NCBI GenBank assembly: GCA_937885815.1
Contig: CALABM010000054.1
Location: 1-39,597 of the forward strand
Direction: 5' to 3'
Source of the DNA: an uncultured Verrucomicrobiales bacterium
Lineage (GTDB): Bacteria; Verrucomicrobiota; Verrucomicrobiia; Verrucomicrobiales; Akkermansiaceae
DNA: 39,597 bases
Shown here: positions 32,932 through 39,597 of the stretch, piece after piece
Position numbering within the stretch: position 1 is the stretch's first letter
Layout: every line of letters begins with the position of its first letter
Notes under the pieces: generated by a model
The model's database searches: none
What the model saw: the letters and a program-made list of their open reading frames with translations, nothing else
What the model was told of the DNA's origin: nothing
Made by a program: the position numbers and the translations under genes

Positions 32932-33812
32932 GCATGCAGGTACGCCTCCTTCATGCGTGTTTTGGTAACGTGCGTGTAAATCTGCGTGGTGGAAAGCGAG
33001 GTGTGGCCGAGCAATTCCTGCACAGCGCGCAAATCTGCACCGGCGTCCAGCATATGAGTAGCGAAGGTGTGGCGCAGCTTGTGGGGGGAAATATGGAAGG
33101 GCAAGTCGGAGCAACGCAGGTATTTATCCAGCATCAGCTGCACACTGCGGCCAGTCATGCGGCGGCGTAAGCGGCTGATGAAAAGAGGCCCCTGCGGGTC
33201 AAGCCCCGCACGCATGCGATAATTCAGAATAGCCTGGCGTGCATACTCGCCCACCGGCACCAAGCGCTCCTTTCGCCCCTTACCTAATACCCGCACGCAG
33301 TCCTCACCGGCCTGAAGCGCATCCGCATTCAGGCTCACAAGCTCACTCAAGCGAATACCGCAGGAGTAAAACAGCTCAAGAATCGCCGCATCTCGGTACG
33401 GGAGCCAATCCGGGCTCTTTTTATCCACCGGCGTGCGCAGTGGCAAAGAAAGCAGCTCCTCCATCTGCCGCAAGCTCAGGTGCACAGGCAAACTGTGGCG
33501 AGCCTTCGGCAGCGTCACTTCCGCCAAAGGATTCACCTGCAAACCCTCGCGCCGCATCAGGTAGGTATACAGTGAGCGCAAAGCAGCAAAACGCAGGCGA
33601 ATGGAGGCCGGCTTCAGCTCCTGCTGCATAGCTTCATACAACCAGCCACGGAAATTTTCTGAGACACAGTCATGCCAGCTCACAAAGCGCGGCCCCATCC
33701 ACTCACGGAACTGCAGCAAGGTACGCCGGTACGCAGCAAGCGTATGGTCAGAGGCAGTCTTCTCCACCTCCATGTACACTAGAAAACGCTCCGCTATTTC
33801 CTCTGCCGTCAT
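32898..33812 (-). CDS. XerC/XerD-type tyrosine recombinase
   Basis: 304 residues, the usual Xer length. The SAM-like core-binding domain is at 1-~100. The catalytic residues are all present: Arg154 in SCGIRLSEL, Lys178 in LGKGRKERLVP, His244 and Arg247 in PHKLRHTFATH, His270 in LLGHTSLSTTQ, and the nucleophile Tyr279 in IYTHV. The last four numbers equal those I remember for E. coli XerD. XerC/XerD resolve chromosome dimers at dif. No second Xer gene is in the window, so C and D cannot be separated. A stem (33827-33862) lies just before the start. Confidence 0.9.
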   Translation of the reverse strand: MTAEEIAERFLVYMEVEKTASDHTLAAYRRTLLQFREWMGPRFVSWHDCVSENFRGWLYEAMQQELKPASIRLRFAALRSLYTYLMRREGLQVNPLAEVTLPKARHSLPVHLSLRQMEELLSLPLRTPVDKKSPDWLPYRDAAILELFYSCGIRLSELVSLNADALQAGEDCVRVLGKGRKERLVPVGEYARQAILNYRMRAGLDPQGPLFISRLRRRMTGRSVQLMLDKYLRCSDLPFHISPHKLRHTFATHMLDAGADLRAVQELLGHTSLSTTQIYTHVTKTRMKEAYLHAHPRAFEDDED

Positions 33813-33826
33813 GCCTCAGGACAATC

Positions 33827-33862
33827 CGGCGGCTACCCCTCATTTCTGAAGCATAGCCGCCG
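33827..33862. promoter_or_regulatory. Inverted repeat between the aldolase and the Xer gene
   Basis: CGGCGGCTA (33827-33835) and TAGCCGCCG (33854-33862) form a perfect 9-base-pair stem. On the plus side it is followed by TTTTAATAAATTATTATTT, like a terminator facing away from any gene. On the minus side it ends about 15 bases before the Xer ATG. It may end aldolase transcription weakly or fold the Xer leader. Confidence 0.45.
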
Positions 33863-33889
33863 TTTTAATAAATTATTATTTACTAATTT

Positions 33890-34711
33890 TTACTTTTTAC
33901 CGGCAATACCCATGGTATAGCCATTGTACTCACGCATGTTGTACAGAGGCTGACCTTCGGGTACAGCATAACCGATGTTCTTGCGAATCTGCAGGAAGTC
34001 AGCGATACCGGCTTCATCCACCTGATTCAGGCCACCGCCGTGCATATCGGCAAAGAGTACCATCTTGCAGTAGGCATCCGCATTTTCCATGAACCACTCA
34101 GCCTCCTCAATGTGACGAGCGCCGGTAATAACACCGTGGTTCTCCATGAATACCACCGTGCTCTGGTGGCAGGCCTTTGCTACAGCCTCAGCTGTCTCAG
34201 GAGAGCCGGGTGTGCCGTAGGGAGCCAGCGGAATGTGGCCGAGGAAGATATCAGCCTCCGGGTTGATGCCGTTCGGCGGCACCTTACCGGCGAAAAGGAA
34301 TGCGTTACAGCACGGGGGATGCGCATGGATGCAGGCATTCACACCCACCTCCTTCATCATAGCAATGTGGGTCTTCACCTCGCTGGTAGCGGGGCGATAG
34401 CCGCAAAGCTGCCCGGCGTTCATATCCACCATGCAGATATCCTCCACCGTCATGAAGCCCTTGGAGCAGAGAGTCGGGGAGCAGAGCACGAGGTCTTTGG
34501 CCACGCGCACGGAAAGGTTACCACCATTGCCATCCACATACTCACGGTTCCACAGGCGGCGGCCCATGTCTACCATGCGCTCCTTAATCACGAGGATTTC
34601 GGGGCTGTTGAAGAAGGCATCGATTTCTTCACGCGTCTGCGGATCGTAGTTCTCCCAGGGGAAAATGCGGTCAGGCAGCGCCGGCTTAATATAAAGTTCG
34701 GGATTTGCCAT
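33890..34711 (-). CDS. Class II aldolase/adducin-family protein (sugar-phosphate aldolase-like)
   Basis: 273 residues. A glycine-rich phosphate-binding part (GNGGNLSVR, ~62-70) is followed by the catalytic Glu111 (ATSEVKTH). Zinc-ligand histidines are seen in CIHAHP (129, 131) and ENHGV (192). The family includes L-fuculose-1-phosphate and rhamnulose-1-phosphate aldolases, which split the sugar phosphate to DHAP and lactaldehyde. Fuculose phosphate would suit a gut mucin user, but the substrate cannot be fixed from sequence and no fucose or rhamnose genes are adjacent. The first ~35 residues precede the usual domain start. It has its own promoter with a leader of about 5 bases. Confidence 0.8.
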   Translation of the reverse strand: MANPELYIKPALPDRIFPWENYDPQTREEIDAFFNSPEILVIKERMVDMGRRLWNREYVDGNGGNLSVRVAKDLVLCSPTLCSKGFMTVEDICMVDMNAGQLCGYRPATSEVKTHIAMMKEVGVNACIHAHPPCCNAFLFAGKVPPNGINPEADIFLGHIPLAPYGTPGSPETAEAVAKACHQSTVVFMENHGVITGARHIEEAEWFMENADAYCKMVLFADMHGGGLNQVDEAGIADFLQIRKNIGYAVPEGQPLYNMREYNGYTMGIAGKK

Positions 34712-34722
34712 ATGTTACCATT

Positions 34723-34751
34723 CTTTTAACAGACACAGGCTCATGAGTCAA
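34723..34751 (-). promoter_or_regulatory. Promoter of the class II aldolase gene
   Basis: On the minus strand, TTGACT (34746-34751), a 17-base spacer and TAAAAG (34723-34728). The ATG lies 11 bases after the -10 box. Confidence 0.6.
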
Positions 34752-34830
34752 GAAAAAAGCACCATTCCCAGCCGGCAACTTCCCGTTTCCGGAAAAACAA
34801 ACAAGTTCACAAAATACGCCTAAGCCCCTC

Positions 34831-35583
34831 TTATTCGGAGCGTTCAGAAACCTCAGGCGAAAGTTGTTGCTTCAGCTGCTGAGTTTTTCGGTGACGGCGC
34901 CACCAGCGCAGTATCACATCCGCACCAATAGCCGGCAATACCGCCAGCAGAACTTCTCCCATGTCAATGAGTCCCCACACCCCAAGAATAATAAACAGCC
35001 CACCCATCCACGGCGTACAGCCATCAGGCGGGTCCACCTCCGGCGCCGGAATATCAGCCGGCAAGGAGCCCAGACGAGAGGCCATTGCTTCCACCACACT
35101 CATCACCTTCGGCACATTCATAAACCCGCTCGGATCAGTGTACCACTCTCCCCGGTCAGAGCCAAAACTATACCCCAGCACCACGTCACCGCTGCCATCC
35201 GCGCGCACAATTACGGCCTTTATCATTCCCGGGTCTCTATCATAAGAAAACACTTGTTTGCCGCTCTTCACAATGACCGCCCGCTGCGAGGTCAGCAAAT
35301 AGAAGTGCCGATTGCGAGCTCTCAGATAACGCCAGAACCATATAACCGCGGTCAGCCCAAAAACCAGCCCACAGAGCAAATCTTCCCAAGCTGACACATG
35401 AACTGATAGGAAGGCCAAAACAACCAACATCAGAAAGCCAAGAATCAAGGCTTCCGCTAACCGCTCTCTATCCAGCAAGCGCACACGCGGACGAACTAAC
35501 ATCTGCAGCTCCTCGCCCTCACGCAACACCTGCTGCATAGCCCGCCGCTCTGAGCGACTCAGTCCTGACAATGATTCATTCAT
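34831..35583 (-). CDS. Membrane PH-like domain protein, array member 5
   Basis: 250 residues. It follows the array plan: an N-terminal cytoplasmic part (LSRSERRAMQQVLREGEELQ, then VRPRV), a membrane hairpin (~48-90), and a PH-like domain beginning FYLLTSQRAVIVKSG. The array motif IKAVIVRADGSGDVVLGYSF and the GFMNVPKVMSVVEAM helix follow. It ends with a second membrane hairpin (~195-225) and a basic/Gln-rich tail. The YLLT-x-RAVV core is like bacterial PH domains (YdbS/bPH2 type), which is a pattern call. Its ATG overlaps the stop of member 4 by 4 bases. It is the last gene of the operon; no good terminator was seen after it. Function unknown. Confidence 0.7.
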   Translation of the reverse strand: MNESLSGLSRSERRAMQQVLREGEELQMLVRPRVRLLDRERLAEALILGFLMLVVLAFLSVHVSAWEDLLCGLVFGLTAVIWFWRYLRARNRHFYLLTSQRAVIVKSGKQVFSYDRDPGMIKAVIVRADGSGDVVLGYSFGSDRGEWYTDPSGFMNVPKVMSVVEAMASRLGSLPADIPAPEVDPPDGCTPWMGGLFIILGVWGLIDMGEVLLAVLPAIGADVILRWWRRHRKTQQLKQQLSPEVSERSE

Positions 35584-36473
35584 GATGATTTTTTCGGTAT
35601 TACCCCTGCGGCAATCATACTGGCGCCAACAAGGAAAAACATCGTGCTGAACAGCGTGAAGCCCATCCCGGCACGCACATTTCTTTCCTCCCGTATAACC
35701 TCGGGCGAATGACGATAATAGGTATAGCTCACCATCACCTGATGATCTTCACGCAAATAACTCACACCCATCAAAAGCAGCAGGTAAGCAACGGCGCAAC
35801 CGGCACATCCCATCCACATCATCATCACCCGAGCCACGGTATACGCGCGGGGGCGTCCCTTCCTATCAAGCGGCAAAGGCTGCACACCTTCAACCTCGGG
35901 CAACTCTTCACCCTCAGGCACGGCGGCCACCTGCTCCGCTATCATATGCGCCACTCGCTCAGGCTGTGGCACCATGATGAACCCCACTGGCCGCACCGGC
36001 TTGTACACGTGAATTCCGGGCTGCCAGCCACGCTCCCATGCAAAAATAACATCACCATACCCATCAGCGCGAGACTCCACCTTCAGCACAAGATTCTCCC
36101 TCAGCGGAAAACTCACCGTGCGCGGACGCCGGAAAAAGGAGTTCTCCATCACCACAGCCCGCCGGTCCGTCAGCAGGTAGCGCGAGCGAGCCATGCGCAG
36201 CCGCTGCCACAGCGGAGAAATAAGCAGCACAATGGCCACCAGCCAAAAGGGAAGACCGAATAGCAATATCACCCAGCAATCTCCACCCAACACAATCGCA
36301 GCATGTACCAGCGGGCAGGCCAACATGACACCCGGTATCAACTGAGCAGCAGCCTGGCCGGCAGTCAGGCCAACACGAGGGGCCGCCAGCAGCACCACCT
36401 GCTCCCCCTCATGCAGCACAGAGCTCACATGGGCAGCCTCCTGTTCTGTCAGGCCTGTGGGGGTACAACTCAT
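35580..36473 (-). CDS. Membrane PH-like domain protein, array member 4
   Basis: 297 residues. The N-terminus (GLTEQEAAHVSSVLHEGEQVV, then APRV) and first membrane hairpin (~45-90) match the other members. The PH-like core starts RYLLTDRRAVVMEN, and the array motif is SRADGYGDVIFAWERG. GFIMVPQPERVAHMI follows. The C-terminus has two membrane segments (~212-232 and ~268-290) separated by a polar loop of about 35 residues (REDHQVMVSYTYYRHSPEVI), a larger loop than in member 5. Its start overlaps the stop of member 3 (ATGA), and member 5 starts on its own stop. Function unknown. Confidence 0.7.
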   Translation of the reverse strand: MSCTPTGLTEQEAAHVSSVLHEGEQVVLLAAPRVGLTAGQAAAQLIPGVMLACPLVHAAIVLGGDCWVILLFGLPFWLVAIVLLISPLWQRLRMARSRYLLTDRRAVVMENSFFRRPRTVSFPLRENLVLKVESRADGYGDVIFAWERGWQPGIHVYKPVRPVGFIMVPQPERVAHMIAEQVAAVPEGEELPEVEGVQPLPLDRKGRPRAYTVARVMMMWMGCAGCAVAYLLLLMGVSYLREDHQVMVSYTYYRHSPEVIREERNVRAGMGFTLFSTMFFLVGASMIAAGVIPKKSS

Positions 36474-37564
36474 TTCGCTTTCGATTTAGCAGACTTCCCG
36501 GCAAAGGCTATACCGCAACCTACCAACACCAAAATACTTCCTACTATTGTAAATGCCATACCGGGGCTCATTCCATCTTCCAAGACACGCAGAGTCTTCG
36601 GGTCTGAAGGCAGATAAATAATCGAAACATCAGAACCAATGGCGTAATTATCCGTGTTGATGTGATAGTCTATCGTATGGGATTTTCCATCCTCATCCGT
36701 AAAACGCAGCGTGGGGTAATACGTTGTTGATGAGTTTCGCCCGCCGCTTATATGCTTACTCATACTCAGCACCGTGGCATTCGTACACACCCCCTCTTTC
36801 TCCAGGCTCTGCTCGGTATTCAGCATCACTAGCCCTATCACTACAAAAATGGAGGCAAACAAAGCAAAAACAACCCCAAAGGCCATGGGCGGCGCGTTAT
36901 CTGCTCGTTTCTGCCAAGGCTGATTGGAAAGAGGTGTTCCCCAAGCGTCCAGACGGGGTGCAGGAGAGCTCAGCTCAGATGGACGGAAAGCAAAAGGAGC
37001 TTTATCCGCCGGCACGGTAGCCACCTGTTCTTCCACGATGCGGCGCACTTCTTCATGCTGCGGCACCGAGAGGAAGCCCACGGGATGCGGCGAGACTCTC
37101 GGGCGCTTTGCAAAACTCCTGCGAATCTCATAGTCAAAAATAATGCTCCCGCAATCACCATCCTTCGTCACCTTTTTGATAAGCCCGGGGTACAGCGGCC
37201 AGCTCACACAGCGAGTCCGCCACCACCCGGTCGGTTCAAACACCACCGCGCGCTTATCCGTCAGCACATACAACGTGCGCTCCATACGCCGGCGGTGCCG
37301 CCATGGCGCACTCAGCAGCATAATGGCAAAAATCCAGCCGGGCAAAAAAAACAACACCGCCACCCACCACTGAGAGCCAAATCCATGCGCTACATAGGCA
37401 CAGACCCCTGCCAGCACCAGCCCGGGAAACACTCTACCAAAAGCCTCCAAGGGGTCCATCTTCACCCGTGGCTTAGCCACAAGCACGGTACGCTCATCAT
37501 CCTTCAGCACGGAGCGAAGGCGTTCAGAGTCCTGCGAACTGAGTCCCCATACATCTTCAATCAT
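36470..37564 (-). CDS. Membrane PH-like domain protein fused to a DUF3592-like domain, array member 3
   Basis: 364 residues, the longest member. The front follows the array plan: LSSQDSERLRSVLKDDERTVL, KPRV, membrane hairpin (~42-85), LYVLTDKRAVVFEP, KDGDCGSIIFDYEI and GFLSVPQHEEVRRIVEEQ. The last ~140 residues differ: a membrane segment, then strands with ATVLSMSKH, TYYPTLRFTDEDGKSH and DVSIIYLPSDPKTLRV, then a final membrane helix (~335-355) and a Lys-rich tail. The YYPxxxF-x-DGK and V-x-Y-x-P-x-x-P pattern is that of DUF3592, an extracytoplasmic domain with flanking helices. The fusion points to signalling or assembly across the membrane; the function is unknown. Confidence 0.72.
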   Translation of the reverse strand: MIEDVWGLSSQDSERLRSVLKDDERTVLVAKPRVKMDPLEAFGRVFPGLVLAGVCAYVAHGFGSQWWVAVLFFLPGWIFAIMLLSAPWRHRRRMERTLYVLTDKRAVVFEPTGWWRTRCVSWPLYPGLIKKVTKDGDCGSIIFDYEIRRSFAKRPRVSPHPVGFLSVPQHEEVRRIVEEQVATVPADKAPFAFRPSELSSPAPRLDAWGTPLSNQPWQKRADNAPPMAFGVVFALFASIFVVIGLVMLNTEQSLEKEGVCTNATVLSMSKHISGGRNSSTTYYPTLRFTDEDGKSHTIDYHINTDNYAIGSDVSIIYLPSDPKTLRVLEDGMSPGMAFTIVGSILVLVGCGIAFAGKSAKSKAK

Positions 37565-38136
37565 CGTCTTTCCCCTTCCCTTTTCACAATTTCTTCCAGC
37601 ACGGCCTGCACATATTTGACACGCGGAATATCAATAAGCCCAAGCAGCTTCGCCACGCGTTCCTCGCGGGCGCCGTTCAACTCTTCCCTGCCGTAATCGA
37701 ACACAATGTTTCCGTATCCATCCGGCAACACGCCAACCTCCTGAATCATCCCCTCGCGCAACGCATACGCGCGCGTGCGATAAAATAGTAACCACTTCGG
37801 CTCACGCACCAGCACACGGCAGGCGCTTATCACGTACAAGGTGCGACGGCGCGTCCACTCCCAAATCTGTGAGCTCAATAGGGTGTAAAATCCTACTAAG
37901 TACAACGGGAGCATCAAAAGCCCACCGCGGGCATCATTTTCCATCATCCCCACAGTTACCCCTAGGCAGATGAGCAGCCACAAGCTGCCCACCACGCGCT
38001 CAAAGGTGAAGTCCCCGGGCTCAGCCTCAGTACGCGGGCGCAGCATGAGGCGCCCCTCCTCATCCGCCCCCAACTGCTGGGCCAGCCACTCACGTTCGCT
38101 CTCGCTCAGCGTGATATCTTCCGAATGTCCTATCAC
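37561..38136 (-). CDS. Membrane PH-like domain protein lacking the second hairpin, array member 2
   Basis: 191 residues from a GTG at 38136. The frame extends to 38241, but only the GTG gives a 4-base overlap (GTGA) with the stop of member 1, as at every other junction, and the array N-terminus (ITLSESEREWLAQQLGADEEG, LRPRT) begins just after it. It has one membrane hairpin (~45-90), then TLYVISACRVLVREP in place of the usual YLLTDKRAVV, the array motif LPDGYGNIVFDYGREE, and LIDIPRVKYVQAVLEEIV. It ends there, with no C-terminal membrane segments. The altered core suggests a diverged role. Function unknown. Confidence 0.68.
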   Translation of the reverse strand: MIGHSEDITLSESEREWLAQQLGADEEGRLMLRPRTEAEPGDFTFERVVGSLWLLICLGVTVGMMENDARGGLLMLPLYLVGFYTLLSSQIWEWTRRRTLYVISACRVLVREPKWLLFYRTRAYALREGMIQEVGVLPDGYGNIVFDYGREELNGAREERVAKLLGLIDIPRVKYVQAVLEEIVKREGERR

Positions 38137-38954
38137 GATTGTACCGCTTGCTTGCGCTTTTTCCACCACTTCAGAACGACCGAGGCACCCATACCTCCCG
38201 CAAAAACAGCCATCACATACTTGAACATCTCTCCGGAACACAGCTCACCTGAATACCACCGGTACGCTCCATACAGCACATGGACCACGCCGGCAATAAA
38301 GAAAACAAGCCCCACCACCAGCTCCACATAGCTGGGACGGTCCGGTGGCTCACTTTCGGGCTCCTCCTCCCGCTCCGGAGCAGGAGGAAGCAGCGAGCGC
38401 AACATTTCCAGCACCCGCTCCATCTGCGGAACGGCCAGAAACCCCTTCGGCACATAATAGATACCATTCTTGGAGCGCCGCTCCTCGTATCCAAACACAA
38501 TATCACCGCTGCCATCTGCGCGGGGTACCACCTCTTTTATCAAATCACTCACCAGCACATAACCCTTCAGCGTACGCTGGCGCTTCCAAGTGGAAGGTTT
38601 CAGCACCACAGCGCGCGTATTAGTCAGCACGTACACAGTGCGGCGCTCTAGGCCCTGCTCCCACCACGGGCTCACCGCAAGGCCTATTCCCACCAGCCAA
38701 AATGGCAGCAGAAACAATGGAAAAAACAACATCTGCGGCTTGTTCTCCACGTCCGCAAGCATCTCCGGCAGTGCTGTCACGCTAGCAAAGCCAATGAGAC
38801 TCAACCATACGGCGGCAAAAATAAGGCGGCCCACATACTCAGCCTTCCACCGCACCAGCGGCTTGCACACTAGCAGCAGCTCCTCGTCTTCCTGCACCAC
38901 GCTTTCCACCCACTCACGGTCTTGCAACTCCAGCTCAGTATCAGTCAGTTTCAT
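38133..38954 (-). CDS. Membrane PH-like domain protein, array member 1 (first gene of the operon)
   Basis: 273 residues. The N-terminus (LQDREWVESVVQEDEELLLV, then KPLV) leads to a membrane hairpin (~45-90). The PH-like core is TVYVLTNTRAVVLKP, followed by IKEVVPRADGSGDIVFGYEE, then YVPKGFLAVPQMERVLEML. An acidic Pro-rich linker (PEREEEPESEPPDRP) and a final membrane hairpin (~207-260) with a basic end (KWWKKRKQ) complete it. The promoter at 38975-39003 drives it, and four paralogues follow without gaps. It shares motifs but no long identity with the others by eye, so the duplications are old. Function unknown. Confidence 0.72.
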   Translation of the reverse strand: MKLTDTELELQDREWVESVVQEDEELLLVCKPLVRWKAEYVGRLIFAAVWLSLIGFASVTALPEMLADVENKPQMLFFPLFLLPFWLVGIGLAVSPWWEQGLERRTVYVLTNTRAVVLKPSTWKRQRTLKGYVLVSDLIKEVVPRADGSGDIVFGYEERRSKNGIYYVPKGFLAVPQMERVLEMLRSLLPPAPEREEEPESEPPDRPSYVELVVGLVFFIAGVVHVLYGAYRWYSGELCSGEMFKYVMAVFAGGMGASVVLKWWKKRKQAVQS

Positions 38955-38974
38955 TATTACGGTTCGTTGGGAGC

Positions 38975-39003
38975 ATTTTAGCAGAGAATATGCGCCCTGA
39001 CAA
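38975..39003 (-). promoter_or_regulatory. Promoter of the PH-like array operon
   Basis: On the minus strand, TTGTCA (38998-39003), a 17-base spacer and TAAAAT (38975-38980). Its -35 lies 10 bases from the -35 of the divergent promoter at 39014, so one bound regulator could act on both. Confidence 0.7.
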
Positions 39004-39013
39004 GATTTTTCAC

Positions 39014-39042
39014 TTGCAGACGCCGCTCAATTAGCGTATAAG
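39014..39042 (+). promoter_or_regulatory. Promoter of the secreted 20-residue-repeat protein
   Basis: TTGCAG (39014-39019), a 17-base spacer and TATAAG (39037-39042). The expected leader is about 20 bases. Confidence 0.65.
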
Positions 39043-39068
39043 AGAAGCATAAAAGTCACTCTCCCCTC

Positions 39069-39479
39069 ATGAAGTCCGCACTCATCATTCTCCTTTCCAC
39101 CCTTACAGCACTCAGCACCATGGCAGATTCCTTCTACGGCGTCAATTCCGTTCGCATCGGTCGTTCATCTACGGACCGCAACGGGCGCACCCGCTACTAT
39201 GGCCAGAATGGTGCCGCCATCGGGCATTCAGAAAGGGACGGTAATTACACCAAATATTACGGGGCCAATGGCTCCTATCAGGGCCGCTCCCAGCGCAATG
39301 GAAACGAAACGCGCTACTATGGTGCAAACGGCTCCTACCAAGGCCGCGCTGTTCGCAGCGGAAACGAAACTCGCTATTACGCAGCTAATGGCTCCTATCA
39401 GGGCCGAGCTGTCCGCAGCGGTAACGAAAGCGTCTATTACGACGCCTCCGGCCGCCGCACCGGCACAAGAAAACATTGA
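39069..39479 (+). CDS. Small secreted protein made of 20-residue repeats
   Basis: 136 residues. A signal peptide of about 19 residues (MKSALIILLSTLTALSTMA) is followed by six repeat units, the first and last diverged. The consensus is YYGANGSYQGRxxRxGNETR. Units begin near residues 22, 43, 63, 83, 103 and 123. Each unit is rich in Tyr, Gly, Asn and Arg, has no Cys, and would give a basic, beta-strand-like protein of about 12 kDa. A binding or structural role outside the membrane is likely; no enzyme motif is seen. A related gene starts 32 bases after its stop, so this is a tandem pair or longer family. Confidence 0.75.
   Translation: MKSALIILLSTLTALSTMADSFYGVNSVRIGRSSTDRNGRTRYYGQNGAAIGHSERDGNYTKYYGANGSYQGRSQRNGNETRYYGANGSYQGRAVRSGNETRYYAANGSYQGRAVRSGNESVYYDASGRRTGTRKH
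39195..39455 (+). repeat. 60-base tandem coding repeats
   Basis: Units of 60 bases encode the 20-residue repeats. The units starting near 39255, 39315 and 39375 are close copies (GGCTCCTA, then AGGGCCG or AAGGCCG, then GGAAACGAAAC). The unit before and the one after are more diverged. Confidence 0.85.
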
Positions 39480-39511
39480 TACAGAAAAAACACATCACCC
39501 CCAATCCCATT

Positions 39512-39597
39512 ATGAAATACGCACTCATCCTCATGGCAGCCCTTATGGCCATCCCCGCCGCACAAGCAGACCGCTTTTATGGTCCCAATGGTTCAAA
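39512..39597 (+). CDS. Paralogue of the secreted repeat protein (partial, cut by the right edge)
   Basis: The first 28 codons of a second gene are present. A signal peptide (MKYALILMAALMAIPAAQA) is followed by DRFYGPNGS, matching DSFYGVNS at the same place in the preceding protein. It starts 32 bases after that gene's stop, in the same direction, with no terminator or clear promoter between. The remainder lies outside the window, so the number of repeats is unknown. Confidence 0.7.
   Translation, partial: MKYALILMAALMAIPAAQADRFYGPNGS

Overview
The window looks like a chromosome segment of a Gram-negative Verrucomicrobiota bacterium, most likely Akkermansia-like. The reasons are a large surface protein with a C-terminal PEP-CTERM anchor, a lipid A gene (lpxB), a GatCAB-type amidotransferase, poor Shine-Dalgarno sequences, several promoters whose -10 box almost touches the start codon, and a palindrome close to the LexA motif reported for this phylum. 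The species is inferred; no rRNA is present.

Layout. 1-369 (-) is the N-terminal part of a tyrosine recombinase cut by the left edge. 559-4065 is a secreted Pmp-like repeat protein with a PEP-CTERM tail. 4187-7583 carries psd, ychF and lpxB, each with its own promoter. 7768-10609 looks like a phage remnant: a small AP2-like protein and a lone 832-residue virion protein of the kind found in podovirus tails. 10742-12903 (-) is an NfeD-like/flotillin pair, and 13114-13365 is rpsO. 13500-25350 (-) is a long one-direction block. It mixes exopolysaccharide genes (Wzy-like polymerase, Wza-like exporter, Wzc-like tyrosine kinase, outer-membrane barrel, secreted partner) with housekeeping genes (ilvB, acpP, coaX), a LysM protein and an MGDG/UgtP-type glycosyltransferase. 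Two divergent glycine tRNA genes (anticodons UCC and CCC) follow. 25794-29272 (+) carries two tail-anchored coiled-coil proteins, gatC, gatA and thiD. 29294-30110 (-) is a ribbon-helix-helix/SprT pair with a LexA-like box. 30257-32931 (+) is a two-component system plus a small membrane protein. 32898-34711 (-) holds a XerC/D recombinase and a class II aldolase.

34831-38954 (-) is the most unusual part: five tandem paralogues of a membrane protein with a PH-like domain. Every junction is a 4-base ATGA or GTGA stop-start overlap. One member carries a DUF3592-like C-terminal domain and one lacks the C-terminal membrane hairpin. A divergent promoter region separates them from two small secreted proteins built on the FYG-x-NG motif, the first made of 20-residue repeats and the second cut by the right edge.

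No stretch above 300 bases lacks a gene. Assignments come from reading motifs by eye; no database search was run.
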